Counted from the stretch's first letter, positions 23,425 through 32,578 are shown. The stretch: 60,559 nucleotides of DNA from UBA4644 sp900555855 (GCA_052289195.1 DAWAJD010000010.1:1-60559); one strand, 5' to 3'. The notes: generated from the sequence alone by a model not told the origin. Program-made: numbers and translations.

Positions 23425-24810
23425 ATGAACCAGAACCACACCTTTGCCGACACCGCCCTGGGTCTGCCGGAGGACATCCGCCATCTGAAGGAATACGGCG
23501 ATTTTGAAAATGCCATCCGGCTCATCGACCTGCGCCTGGAAAACGAGGCTCTGCCCCAGTGTATGCGCCGTAACTACGAGGCGCAGAAGGAGATCATGCG
23601 CCGGATGCCCGACCTGTATCCCTATACCAAGGCCTCCGCGCTGGACCGCATCCGGCAGGACATCCCGGATTTCACCATGGAGGAGCTGGAGCATTATATC
23701 GACCTGGGCCGGGTCACCTGGCACTATATCCACGGCGAGCTGCGGCTGCTGCGCTCCTTCTTCGGCACGCTGCGCAAGACCCAGCCGGAATTCGCCGCCC
23801 GTCTGCCCCAGCAGGCCCCCCAGGCCGGCGCCAGCCATGAGCTGCTGGACCGGAACGCCCGGCTGGACCGCGCCGCCCGCCTCATGCAGGAGAAGGGCAG
23901 CATGAGCGCCCGCATCCGCGTCCGCGCCCAGATCGCCATCGCAGACGACGCCTTTGTCCCCGGCGAGACCTACCGGGTCTGGCTGCCCATCCCCGCCGCC
24001 TGCATCCAGCAGAGCGAGATCCGGCTGCTGGACTTTTCCTCCCAGCCCACCTTCATCGCCCCTGAGGACGCCGCCCAGCGCACCGTCTACTGGGAGGAGA
24101 CCATGGTGAAGAACCATCCCTTCTGGGTGGAATACAGCTATCTGCACACCGCGCCCTTTGCCGATCCCGCCGCCCGGCCGGCCGACCCCGTCCAGCCCAC
24201 CTTCTTCACCGGCGAGACCGCGCCCCATATCGTCTTCACGCCCTATATCCGCGCTCTGTGCGCAGAGCTTTCCGCCGGGACGGACGATCCGGTGGAAAAG
24301 GCCCGCCGCTTCTACGATTATGTCACCCAGCAGGTAAAATACAGCTTCGCCCCCGATTACTTCACCCTGCCGGACATCGCCGAGACCTGCCTGAAGACCT
24401 GCCGGGGCGACTGCGGCATCCAGGCGCTGGCCTTTGTGACCCTGTGCCGCTGCGCGGGCATCCCCGCCAAATGGCAGAGCGGTCTGGAGGTGGATCCGGA
24501 CAGCATCGGCCAGCACGACTGGGCCATGTTTTACATTGCGCCCTTCGGCTGGATGTTTGCCGATCCCTCCTTTGGCGGCAGCGCCTGGCGCGCCGGCAAC
24601 CTGACCCGGCACAACCACTATTTCGGCAATCTGGATGTGTACCGCTGCGTCACCGTCAACGGCTTCCAGCAGGATTTTGAGCCTGCCTCCCGGTTCTGGC
24701 GGGCCGATCCCTACGATAACCAGCTGGGCGAGGTGGAATGCAGCACCCGCAGCCTGCTGCCCCGGGAGCTGGATTATAACCTGAAGGTCGTGGATTTTCA
24801 GGAAATTTGA
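23425..24810 (+). CDS. Transglutaminase-like cysteine-protease-fold protein
   Basis: A 461-residue cytoplasmic-looking protein without a signal peptide. The N-terminal 170 residues are helical and unrecognised. A beta region (about 175-285) follows. The transglutaminase core comes next: YDYVTQQVKYSF, catalytic Cys in CRGDCGIQALAFV, His in QHDWAMFYIAP, and Asp in FADPSFGG, in the order Cys-His-Asp. Bacterial members are mostly peptidases or amidases rather than cross-linkers. ATG 23425 follows AGAAGGAG. It is single-gene, with its own promoter and a strong terminator shared with the convergent LTA synthase-like gene. Confidence 0.85.
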   Translation: MNQNHTFADTALGLPEDIRHLKEYGDFENAIRLIDLRLENEALPQCMRRNYEAQKEIMRRMPDLYPYTKASALDRIRQDIPDFTMEELEHYIDLGRVTWHYIHGELRLLRSFFGTLRKTQPEFAARLPQQAPQAGASHELLDRNARLDRAARLMQEKGSMSARIRVRAQIAIADDAFVPGETYRVWLPIPAACIQQSEIRLLDFSSQPTFIAPEDAAQRTVYWEETMVKNHPFWVEYSYLHTAPFADPAARPADPVQPTFFTGETAPHIVFTPYIRALCAELSAGTDDPVEKARRFYDYVTQQVKYSFAPDYFTLPDIAETCLKTCRGDCGIQALAFVTLCRCAGIPAKWQSGLEVDPDSIGQHDWAMFYIAPFGWMFADPSFGGSAWRAGNLTRHNHYFGNLDVYRCVTVNGFQQDFEPASRFWRADPYDNQLGEVECSTRSLLPRELDYNLKVVDFQEI

Positions 24811-24847
24811 TTCCAAACCGTAATTTTTCGATAAAATAATACAAAAA

Positions 24848-24879
24848 TCGCCCCGCGGAGCCTTGCTTCCGCGGGGCGA
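24848..24879. terminator. Bidirectional terminator, transglutaminase/LTA synthase
   Basis: CGCCCCGCGGA-GCCTTGCT-TCCGCGGGGCG, an 11-bp perfect stem. The minus strand continues ATTTTTGT and the plus strand AGCTGTTTTT. Confidence 0.9.
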
Positions 24880-24891
24880 GCTGTTTTTCGC

Positions 24892-27015
24892 TCAGTTGTT
24901 GAACAGGATGCCGTAGTAATCGTATTCCAAAACGGCCTTGGAAAACTTCATTTTGTTGCGGACCTTGGCCTTGATCCGGGCGATATATTCCTCGTCCGCC
25001 GGCTCGGCCCCCTCCGTGGGGGTAAACTCGCCCTTGGAGGAATCGTAATAGCCCCGGTCGGTGAGCCAGTCGTAATCGGTCCAGAGCACCAGCGGCTCCT
25101 CCTCCGAAAACACATCCCGGCCCACCAGCAGGCGGGAATCATATTCCACGCCAAACAGATTGGAAAGCGTGGGCAGCAGGTCCAGGCTGTAGGTGGGGCC
25201 GGAGACCACGATGGGCTCCTCCCGGTCCTCCAGACAGCCGCTCCAGAGGATCAGCGCACTGTGATCCCGGGCGGTGTAGCTGTCTGCCGGATAGCCGTAA
25301 AGCTCGGAGAGATAATCCTCGTCGTTGCCCCAGGAGGCGCCCTTTTCCAGGCCGTAGGGATAATGGTCGGTGGTCAGGGCAATGACAGTATCATCGGCGA
25401 TGCCTGCGTCCTCCAGCTGCTTCACCAGCGATTCCATCGCATATTCCAGCTCCAGATTGGCAGCGTGATAGGCCTTAATGGTCTCGGAAGCGTCCATATC
25501 CTGGACCTTGTCCTGATTCCGCTTGGACATGGAGTTGCCGGACCAGTTATACAGGCAGTGTCCGCTGACGGTCATATAATAAACGCTGAAGGGCTGCTGC
25601 CCGATATACTGGCTGACGGTAAAGTCCATCATTTCCCGGTCGCTCTCCGGCCAGCGCTTGGAGACGCCCTCCTCCAGCCCGTTGCCCATACCGGTGAAGG
25701 TGGAATAGCCGAAGTTCTGATGGGTCTCGTTGCGGCTGTAATAGGTATAGGAGCCGTCGTGGTAGGCGGCGCTGAAATACCCCAGCCGGGAAAGCTGGTT
25801 GCCCATGGTCAGATACAGGTTGTGGCCGATGGTGCGCTTCATGCTCTTGACGCCCGCCGTTGGCACCAGGCCCATGAGCATGGAGTATTCGCCGGTGGAG
25901 GTGCTTCCGCCCCAGGCCGGCTGATAATAATCCTCAAACACGATGCCCTTGTTGGCCAGCCGGTAAAGAGTTGGCGTGCGCACCGGGTCGATGACCTCCT
26001 TGGAAAAGGCCTCCGCCGTGATGAGGATCAGATTCTTGCCCTTGAACAGGCCGGTGTATTCGTTCTGCCGGCTGGGCTCCAGCCCGGCCACATAGGAATG
26101 GATTGCCTGCAGATCCTTATCGTCGGTGCTGCTGATCAGGGCGTCAAAGTCAATGTTCATTTCGTTATAGCCGTATTCCACCGGGTCGGGCTCCTGCGGC
26201 TGCTCCGAAGATGGATCGTCCGCCGGGTCCTGGGCCGGGTCCGTGCTGGGATCCTGCGGCTGCTGGCCCGGGTCGTTTTCCGGATCCTTCGCGGCGGGAT
26301 CCTTCGCGGCGGGATCCTCCACCGGCGCAAAGCCTTCGCTGTCCGGTGTTCCCGCCACCAGCTGTCGTAGATCCAGCCGGAAGGCCGTCAGCAGGCCGAA
26401 GGACCGCACGGCGTTGTCATAGCGGTATTCGGAATTATACTTCAGGCGGTTGACCTCGCCCCGGGTAGACGCCACCGCGCCCAGCCCCCAAAACGCCAGA
26501 CACACCGCCAGAAACAGCGCCGTCTGGCGCAGATCCTTGTGCCGGTAGGTAAAAAGCCGCCCCTGCAGCACCAGATACAGCACCGCCGGCACATGATACA
26601 GCACAATGATGGGCAGGCCCTTCAGGATCACAGACAGCAGCGTGCTGCCAAAGCCCGTGACCACATCGCCCGCGCCGGAAAGGATGGACTGGGGATCCAT
26701 AAACACCTGATAGGAATTATCCGTAAAAAAGGCGATGAGGAACCAGATGGTCTCCAGCTCCAGCAGCGCAAAGCCGATCCAGCGGTTGGCCTTTTCCGAG
26801 CAGGTCAGCGTCACCAGCAGGTTCAGCAGACAGCCCACCGACACCGCCGTCAGCCCCGCGCCCAGTATGGCGGCAAAATTGCGGGGGAGCCCCGCCGTCA
26901 GCTGCAGCATCAGCTCCAAAACCAGCAGACTCAGGGGCAGATAGGCCCAGCTCAGCCAGGGCGCGGCGCCGCCCTGCCGCCGGGAGGAATTATAAACATG
27001 CTTATATCGTTCCAT
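24892..27015 (-). CDS. LTA synthase-family (sulfatase/phosphatase superfamily) membrane enzyme
   Basis: A 707-residue protein with about five N-terminal membrane helices (residues 20-195), a long Asp-Pro-rich linker (about 225-280) and an extracellular sulfatase-fold domain. Catalytic features are Glu in LITAEAFS, a Thr/Ser cluster in GGSTSTGEYS that should hold the nucleophile, YMTVSGH, and TTDHYPYG with Asp/His metal ligands. LtaS moves glycerol phosphate from phosphatidylglycerol onto lipoteichoic acid; relatives transfer phosphoethanolamine or other groups, so the donor here is uncertain. GAGGTCGACC precedes the ATG. The linker contains a perfect short tandem duplication at DNA level near 26283-26320. 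Confidence 0.88.
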   Translation of the reverse strand: MERYKHVYNSSRRQGGAAPWLSWAYLPLSLLVLELMLQLTAGLPRNFAAILGAGLTAVSVGCLLNLLVTLTCSEKANRWIGFALLELETIWFLIAFFTDNSYQVFMDPQSILSGAGDVVTGFGSTLLSVILKGLPIIVLYHVPAVLYLVLQGRLFTYRHKDLRQTALFLAVCLAFWGLGAVASTRGEVNRLKYNSEYRYDNAVRSFGLLTAFRLDLRQLVAGTPDSEGFAPVEDPAAKDPAAKDPENDPGQQPQDPSTDPAQDPADDPSSEQPQEPDPVEYGYNEMNIDFDALISSTDDKDLQAIHSYVAGLEPSRQNEYTGLFKGKNLILITAEAFSKEVIDPVRTPTLYRLANKGIVFEDYYQPAWGGSTSTGEYSMLMGLVPTAGVKSMKRTIGHNLYLTMGNQLSRLGYFSAAYHDGSYTYYSRNETHQNFGYSTFTGMGNGLEEGVSKRWPESDREMMDFTVSQYIGQQPFSVYYMTVSGHCLYNWSGNSMSKRNQDKVQDMDASETIKAYHAANLELEYAMESLVKQLEDAGIADDTVIALTTDHYPYGLEKGASWGNDEDYLSELYGYPADSYTARDHSALILWSGCLEDREEPIVVSGPTYSLDLLPTLSNLFGVEYDSRLLVGRDVFSEEEPLVLWTDYDWLTDRGYYDSSKGEFTPTEGAEPADEEYIARIKAKVRNKMKFSKAVLEYDYYGILFNN

Positions 27016-27121
27016 GGTCGACCTCTTTTCCGTGGGTTGCCGGGTCTCTGCCCGGCTTCGGCTCTATTGTAGCACAGCTTTGCCGAAAAACGGCGAAAAA
27101 CCGCAAATCTTCAGAACTTTT

Positions 27122-28468
27122 TCAGGAACGCTGAAGCTTTTCCAGCCAGCCGGAGCGGCGGTAATAGAGGATAAAGGCCGCGCCGGACAGCGCCCAGGTG
27201 ATGGGATATGCCAGAAACACCAGGGATATGTTGTGAAACAGATGCAGCACCGTCTCGATGTAAGCCACCCGCAGGATGCACCAGGCTCCCAGCATGATGA
27301 ACATGGGGATCTTGGAATAGCCCGCGCCCCGGCAGACGGCTGCGATCCCGTGGGACAGGGCCAGCAGCGTATAGGCCAGCGAGCAGATCCGCGCCCGCAG
27401 AACGCCTGCCGCCACCGCCTCCGGCGCCTTGCCAAACATTCGGATAAAGGTGGGAGCAAAGGCGAAAAAGATCACGCCGATCACCGCCGCGCACAGGCAG
27501 GAAAAGCCGATGCCGAAGGTCGCACCCTTTTTCACCCGGTCAAACTGCTGCGCGCCGATGTTTTGGCTGACGAAAGTGGTCACGGCGGCGCAGAAGGCGT
27601 TGATGGGGATAAAGGCAAAGCCCTCCAGCTTCATATAAGCGCCGTTGCCCGCCATGGCGGCGGCGCCAAAGGAATTGACGCTGGACTGGACGATCACATT
27701 GGCAAAGGCGATGACGGAGTTCTGCACGCCGGAGGGCAGGCCGATGCGCAGCATCTCCCGCAGCAGGGGCCGGTCGATGCAGATGCCCCGCAGGGTCACC
27801 CGGTGCAGGCCGTCGATGCGGCTGAGCCGGAAGAAGGCCAGCGCCGCACTGAGCGCCTGGGCAATGACGGTGGCCAGCGCCGCGCCGGCCACGCCCATTT
27901 TGCAGAAGCCCACGAACACAATATCCATCACGATATTGGTGATGGAGGAGATCACAAGGTAATACAACGGGCGCTTGCTGTCGCTGACGGCCTGGAAGAT
28001 ACCGCTGGCGCTGTTATAGAGCGCCACAAACACCGCGCCGAAGAAATAGGTGCGCATATAGCTCACCGCAAGGGGCAAAACCTCCTCCGGCGTTCCCATG
28101 AGCCGGAGCAGCGGGGCGCAGCCCACCGTTCCCAGCAGCGTTATGATGCCGCCGGCGATCAGGGCAAAGGAGACGGCCGTGCCCACGGCCCGCCGGGTCT
28201 GCGGGCCGTCCTGTGCGCCGAAGCTCCGGGCAATGACCACGCCCACGCCGCTGAACATTCCGCCGAAGAAGCCCACCACCAAAAAGATCAGCGAGCCGGT
28301 GGAGGTGACGGCAGCCAGCGCGTCCTGCCCCAGATAGTTGCCCACCACCAGGGCATCCGCCATGTTGTAAAGCTGTTGAAACAGCTGCCCCAGAAACAGC
28401 GGCAGGGCAAACCGCAGCAGATTGGGCCGGATCTCTCCGTGGATCAGATCCACCGTTTGCTTTCCCAT
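27122..28468 (-). CDS. MATE-family multidrug/Na+ efflux transporter
   Basis: A 448-residue integral membrane protein with 12 hydrophobic helices in two repeated halves. The start GEIRPNLLRFALPLFLGQLF, then QQLYNMADALVVGNYLG and, in the second half, GLPSGVQNSVIAFANVIVQS and ALSHGIAAVCRGAGYSKIPM, are MATE hallmarks. MATE pumps exchange cationic compounds for Na+ or H+; the substrate is unknown. It is separated from the upstream mrp gene by 63 bp and may be cotranscribed with it. There is no obvious terminator in the 105 bp before the next gene start. Confidence 0.92.
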   Translation of the reverse strand: MGKQTVDLIHGEIRPNLLRFALPLFLGQLFQQLYNMADALVVGNYLGQDALAAVTSTGSLIFLVVGFFGGMFSGVGVVIARSFGAQDGPQTRRAVGTAVSFALIAGGIITLLGTVGCAPLLRLMGTPEEVLPLAVSYMRTYFFGAVFVALYNSASGIFQAVSDSKRPLYYLVISSITNIVMDIVFVGFCKMGVAGAALATVIAQALSAALAFFRLSRIDGLHRVTLRGICIDRPLLREMLRIGLPSGVQNSVIAFANVIVQSSVNSFGAAAMAGNGAYMKLEGFAFIPINAFCAAVTTFVSQNIGAQQFDRVKKGATFGIGFSCLCAAVIGVIFFAFAPTFIRMFGKAPEAVAAGVLRARICSLAYTLLALSHGIAAVCRGAGYSKIPMFIMLGAWCILRVAYIETVLHLFHNISLVFLAYPITWALSGAAFILYYRRSGWLEKLQRS

Positions 28469-28531
28469 ATCGTTCCCTCACCTTTCCCTGGAAACGCCGG
28501 CCGGCGCGCGCCGGCCGTGCGCAGGGCTTTT

Positions 28532-29356
28532 TTAGTTCAGCAGGCCGTCCAGCAGGCCGTCCAGCCAGGGCAGCTCCAGACTCTCCACCCGGCCCTGATC
28601 CACCGCGCGGGTAACGGCGGGGTCGATGGGCAGGCTGGCGCAGACGGGGATGCCATAGGCCTTGGCCTGGGCCTCCGCGTGGCTCTCCCCAAAGAGATGG
28701 TGTACCTTACCGCAGTCCGGGCAGCGGAAATAGGCCATGTTCTCCACCAGACCCACCACGGGGATCTTCATGAGCCGGGCCATCTTTTCCGCCTTTTCCA
28801 CGATCATGGTCACCAGCTCCTGGGGCGTGGTCACCAGAATAATGCCGTCCACCGGCAGCGACTGAAAGACCGTCAGCGGCACATCGCCGGTGCCCGGCGG
28901 CATATCCACATACATATAATCCACATCGTCCCAAAGGGTCTCCGACCAGAACTGCTTCACCGCGCCGGCGATCACCGGCCCCCGCCAGACCACCGGATCG
29001 GATTCGTGCTCCAGCAGCAGGTTGGCCGACATGATCTGGATGCCGGTGGCAGACACCTTGGGCAGGATCCCCGCCTCACAGCCCTCCGCCCGGCCATGGA
29101 TGGCAAAGGCCCGCGGAATGGAGGGGCCGGTGATGTCTGCGTCCAGAACTGCGGTGCGGAAGCCGCGCTTCTGCGTCCCGGCGGCCAGAAGAGAAGTCAC
29201 CAGCGATTTTCCCACGCCGCCCTTTCCGGAGACCACCGCATAGACCTTTTTTACGGAAGCGCCCTTGGCCAGCTCCGCACGGAAGCTCTGGGGCGCGGTG
29301 CGGGAAGCGCAGTCGCTGCCGCAGGTCTCGCAGTTATGGGTACAATTTTCACTCAT
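28532..29356 (-). CDS. Mrp/NBP35-family iron-sulfur carrier ATPase
   Basis: A 274-residue P-loop ATPase that carries or assembles Fe-S clusters in the cytoplasm. The N-terminus has a four-Cys motif (Cys5, 9, 12, 16). The deviant Walker A SGKGGVGKS is at 43-51. DADITGPSIPRAF, VDMPPGTGDVPLT and the cluster-binding CPDCG complete the signature. GAGGTG precedes the ATG and a promoter lies at 29404-29433. The upstream gene, mgtE, is divergent. Confidence 0.94.
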   Translation of the reverse strand: MSENCTHNCETCGSDCASRTAPQSFRAELAKGASVKKVYAVVSGKGGVGKSLVTSLLAAGTQKRGFRTAVLDADITGPSIPRAFAIHGRAEGCEAGILPKVSATGIQIMSANLLLEHESDPVVWRGPVIAGAVKQFWSETLWDDVDYMYVDMPPGTGDVPLTVFQSLPVDGIILVTTPQELVTMIVEKAEKMARLMKIPVVGLVENMAYFRCPDCGKVHHLFGESHAEAQAKAYGIPVCASLPIDPAVTRAVDQGRVESLELPWLDGLLDGLLN

Positions 29357-29403
29357 AAGCTCACACCTCTTGTTTCAGGCTGAAACGCCGCATAAGTATT
29401 TTC

Positions 29404-29433
29404 ATCATACCACAGCATTCCCCATTTTCACAA
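29404..29433 (-). promoter_or_regulatory. Promoter of the mrp gene
   Basis: On the minus strand TTGTGA (29428-29433), 18 bp, TATGAT (29404-29409). Confidence 0.65.
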
Positions 29434-29502
29434 GTCTTTTCCCCGTTCCCCGGGAAATGTTTTCTTTCTCTTCATTTTTGCCCGCCGGCTGCCGCCGGAC
29501 GC

Positions 29503-29531
29503 TTGACGCTGCCGGGAAAAAAGCATACAAT
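29503..29531 (+). promoter_or_regulatory. Promoter of mgtE with a leader of about 210 nt
   Basis: TTGACG (29503-29508), 17 bp, TACAAT (29526-29531). The predicted start near 29538 leaves an unusually long untranslated region before ATG 29749. Confidence 0.8.
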
Positions 29532-29583
29532 AGCTTTGTATGGCGCAAGCCATCCAATCCAAAAAACAAGTGAGGTGAACGGC

Positions 29584-29676
29584 ATGGACGCCGGAAGCAG
29601 CAGCGGAGCATGGCCCGGAGGGCGAAGTCCGCAGAGCGGAGCGCCAAAAAGGCGTTCGTGCCTGCGGCGGCGCTGA
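29584..29676 (+). CDS. Possible 30-residue leader peptide upstream of mgtE
   Basis: ATG 29584 is preceded at 6 bp by GAGGTG, a convincing ribosome site, and runs to TGA 29674-29676. The product would start MDAGSSSGAWPGG and end in an Arg-rich CLRRR. It lies wholly inside the mgtE leader, where GC-rich hairpins follow (for example GCGCC-AAAAA-GGCG). Short translated frames control magnesium transporter genes in enterobacteria (mgtL), but no homology is claimed. I do not see the conserved M-box (ykoK) pattern here. Confidence 0.45.
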   Translation: MDAGSSSGAWPGGRSPQSGAPKRRSCLRRR

Positions 29677-29748
29677 GCCGCCCTTCTGCCCCTGCCCGCG
29701 CTTCCAGACCCCGGCCCGCCCGGGGATCATACAAAGGAGGAGCGAAGC

Positions 29749-31140
29749 ATGACAGAACACACCCGTTTTGAAGAAAAGATCCTTTCCCTGCTGCAGGCCC
29801 GGAGCTATCCCGCCCTGCAAAAATATCTGGAGACGCTGAACCCCGCCGACATCGCGGAATGTCTGGACGATCTGCTGGACGCGGGCGCGCTGCCGGAGGA
29901 GGACCTGCCCCGGGTCTTCCGGCTTTTGCCCAAGGAGCTGGCCTCCGACACCTTTTCGGAGATGGACGCCTCCCTGCAGGAAAAGCTCATCGACGCCTTT
30001 TCCGACGGCGAGCTTTCCCAGGTGCTGGGCGATATGTTTTTGGACGACACGGTGGATGTGATTGAGGAGATGCCCGCCAATCTGGTCAAGCGCATCCTGA
30101 AAAACATCGACCCGGAGACCAGGCAGGCCGTCAACCAGGTGCTGAATTATCCGGAGGACAGCGCCGGCAGCATCATGACCACGGAGTTTGTAGACCTGAA
30201 GCCCGGCATGACCGTCCGGGAGGCCTTTGACCACATCCGCCGCACCGGCGTGGACAAGGAGACCATTTATCTCTGCTATATCATCGGCCCCACCCGGAAG
30301 CTGCTGGGGCTGGTGTCCGTCAAGGACCTGCTGCTGGCCGACAGCGGCGCCGTTTTGCGCGACATGATGGAGACCAACATCATCTCCGTCTCCACGCTGG
30401 ACGACCGGGAAGATGTGGCCCGTCTGTTCACCCGCTATGATTTTACCGCCCTGCCCGTGGTAGACCGGGAAAACCGGCTGGTGGGCATCGTCACCGTAGA
30501 CGACGCCATCGATGTCCTGCAGGAGGAGACCACGGAGGACATGGAAAAGATGGCCGCGCTGACGCCCTCGGAGCATCCTTATCTCAAGGCCTCTGCCCTG
30601 GAGATCTGGCGGCAGCGGATCCCCTGGCTTTTGATCCTGATGGTCTCCGCCACCTTTACCGGCATGATCATCTCAAGCTTTGAAACGGCGCTGGCCCGCT
30701 GCGCCGCGCTGATCGCCTTTATCCCCATGCTCATGGACACCGGCGGCAACAGCGGCGCGCAGGCCTCCGTCACGGTGATCCGCGGCATGAGCCTGGGCGA
30801 TATCGAGTTTTCCGACCTGCTGCGGGTGATCTGGAAGGAGGTCCGGGTGTCGCTGCTGTGCGGCCTTTCGCTGGCGGCCGTGGCCTTCGGCAAGATCCTG
30901 CTGGTGGACGGTCTGCTGCTGCACAGCGACGGCATCACGCCGCAAGTGGCGCTGGTGGTCTGCCTGACGCTGGTCTGCACCGTCTTTTTTGCCAAGCTGG
31001 TGGGCTGCACGCTTCCGCTTTTTGCCAAAAAGCTTGGCTTTGACCCGGCGGTGATGGCCTCGCCCTTTATCACCACCATCGTGGACGCCCTTTCCCTGCT
31101 GATTTACTTCCAGATCGCCTCCGGGCTTCTGGGTTTATGA
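29749..31140 (+). CDS. mgtE: Magnesium transporter MgtE
   Basis: A Mg2+ channel of the inner membrane gated by cytoplasmic Mg2+. It has 463 residues: an acidic superhelical N-domain (1-125), two CBS domains (about 140-255, with DNA for SAGSIMTTEFV and ALPVVDRENRLVGIV), a plug helix, and five membrane helices (about 285-460). The pore motif PMLMDTGGNSGAQ and DPAVMASPFITTIVD are conserved. GGAGGAG precedes the ATG. A leader of about 210 nt with a small frame suggests control after transcription start. The thioesterase and acetamidase genes follow closely and may be cotranscribed. Confidence 0.95.
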   Translation: MTEHTRFEEKILSLLQARSYPALQKYLETLNPADIAECLDDLLDAGALPEEDLPRVFRLLPKELASDTFSEMDASLQEKLIDAFSDGELSQVLGDMFLDDTVDVIEEMPANLVKRILKNIDPETRQAVNQVLNYPEDSAGSIMTTEFVDLKPGMTVREAFDHIRRTGVDKETIYLCYIIGPTRKLLGLVSVKDLLLADSGAVLRDMMETNIISVSTLDDREDVARLFTRYDFTALPVVDRENRLVGIVTVDDAIDVLQEETTEDMEKMAALTPSEHPYLKASALEIWRQRIPWLLILMVSATFTGMIISSFETALARCAALIAFIPMLMDTGGNSGAQASVTVIRGMSLGDIEFSDLLRVIWKEVRVSLLCGLSLAAVAFGKILLVDGLLLHSDGITPQVALVVCLTLVCTVFFAKLVGCTLPLFAKKLGFDPAVMASPFITTIVDALSLLIYFQIASGLLGL

Positions 31141-31173
31141 CCGTTTTGACCGCCCAAAGGAAGGAGAAAACTT

Positions 31174-31563
31174 ATGCTTGAGATCGGAAAAACCCACACC
31201 ATGACCCACCGTGTGACCCCGGAAAACACCGCCATCGCCCTGAAAAGCGGCAGTCTGGCCGTTTTGGCCACGCCTGTGATGATCGCCTGGATGGAGGAAT
31301 GCTGCCTGGAATGTGTCCAGCCTGCGCTGGAGCCGGGCTTTACCACCGTGGGCACGCAGGTCAATGTCACCCACGAGGCCCCCACGCCGGTGGGCAACGA
31401 GGTGACCGTCCGCTGCCGGCTGGAGGCCGTGGAGAGCCGCTGCCTGACCTTCTCCGTGGAGGCCAGCGACAGCGCCGGCGTTATCGGCCGGGGCAGCCAC
31501 CAGCGCTTTATCGTAGACGGCGCGCGCTTCCAGGCCAAATGCGACCGGAAGCGGGATCAATGA
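31174..31563 (+). CDS. FlK-like hotdog thioesterase
   Basis: A 129-residue protein of the fluoroacetyl-CoA thioesterase-like branch of the hotdog fold. The pattern LATPVMIAWMEECCLECVQP carries the Thr and Glu, VNVTHEAPTPVGNEV the His, and GRGSHQRFIV the end of the fold; these positions match the catalytic Thr/Glu/His of FlK. It should hydrolyse a small acyl-CoA, but fluoroacetate itself is unlikely to be the natural substrate. GGAG lies 9 bp before the ATG and the gene starts 33 bp after mgtE. The acetamidase remnant begins 23 bp downstream. Confidence 0.85.
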   Translation: MLEIGKTHTMTHRVTPENTAIALKSGSLAVLATPVMIAWMEECCLECVQPALEPGFTTVGTQVNVTHEAPTPVGNEVTVRCRLEAVESRCLTFSVEASDSAGVIGRGSHQRFIVDGARFQAKCDRKRDQ

Positions 31564-31586
31564 TATTTGGAAAGGAACAGGAACCT

Positions 31587-32483
31587 ATGCTGATGCTGAG
31601 CAAAAAATTCGTCACCAACAACATGAGCCCCCACAACGACCCCATCGCCATTGCCAAAAGCGGCGACTCCGTCTTCTTCTAGACCCGGGACTGCTACGAC
31701 GACCGGCTCCACGGCGACGGCTCCGTCACCGAGCCGGAAAAGGCGCTGGAAAACCCCGCCACCGGCCCTCTCTATATTGAGGGCGCGGCGCCCGGCGATG
31801 TGCTCAAGGTCCATATCGACCGGATCACCATCAACCCCACCGGCCTGATGCGGGCCTCCGTCTCCGGCGGCGCCTTCAACGATCTGGTGGAATACCGCAA
31901 GGTGCGCCAGTTTGACACCTCCGGCGATCATATCCAGTTCAACGATAAGCTGCGCTTCCCCATCGACACCATGATCGGCGTCATCGGCACCGCCCCGGCG
32001 GTGGATACCGTCATGACCCACACCCCCGGCTCCCACGGCGGCAACATGGACTGCAACAAGATCGTTCAGGGCTCCACCCTTTACCTGCCGGTGAATGTGC
32101 CCGGCGCGCTGCTCTCCATGGGCGATCTGCACGCGCTGATGGGCGACGGCGAGGTGATGATCTGCGGTCTGGAGACCGGCGGCAGGGTCACCGTCACCGT
32201 GGAGGTGGTCAAGGGCTTCCCCATGCCCACGCCCGCCCTCTCCTGCCGGGGCCGGTTTTATTCCATCCAGAGCGCAAACACGCTGGATCAGGCCTCCCGC
32301 AAGGCTTCCCGAGCCATGCTGCGGTTTTTGCAGCAGGTGACGGATATGGATGTTTACGACTGCGCCATGCTGCTGAGCCTCAAGGGCGACCTGTCCGTCT
32401 GCCAGATCGTGGACCCCCAGCTCACCGTCCGCATGGGCATCGATCAGTCCATTCTGGACGCCTATGCCGTGGTGCTGCCGTAA
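31587..32483 (+). pseudogene. Acetamidase/formamidase-family gene interrupted by an in-frame TAG
   Basis: The frame from ATG 31587 (weak GGAAC-type ribosome site) to TAA 32483 encodes a full-length 298-residue FmdA/AmdA-family amidase, except for TAG at codon 32 (31680-31682). The reading GDSVFF-stop-TRDCYDD matches the family pattern in which Glu stands before T-x-D-C, so a single G-to-T change from GAG would explain it. All later motifs are intact: TPGSHGGNMDCNKI (metal/active site) and GDLHALMGDGEVM. No frameshift is present. It is either a recent pseudogene, a sequencing error, or a TAG read through. A restart at 31800 would lack the N-terminal strands. Confidence 0.85.
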
Positions 32484-32506
32484 CAAAGCCCCGGTGATAA
32501 ACAAAG

Positions 32507-32536
32507 AAAGAGCACGGCCGAAGCCGTGCTCTTTTT
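32507..32536. terminator. Bidirectional terminator, acetamidase/surface protein
   Basis: AAAGAGCACGGC-CGAA-GCCGTGCTCTTT, a 12-bp perfect stem with a tetraloop and a T run, between convergent genes. A second small hairpin (GCCACTG-GT-CAGTGGC, 32544-32559) lies beside it on the surface-protein side. Confidence 0.95.
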
Positions 32537-32578
32537 GTTGTATGCCACTGGTCAGTGGCGGAACTTATGCATTACTAA

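Noticed and set aside
29538..29748. mgtE leader as an M-box (ykoK) riboswitch
   Set aside because: The conserved M-box core segments are not visible by eye; kept only as an unclassified leader.
29428..30576. Long antisense frame over mgtE
   Set aside because: Typical reverse-strand frame of a GC-rich gene; no domain and no ribosome site.
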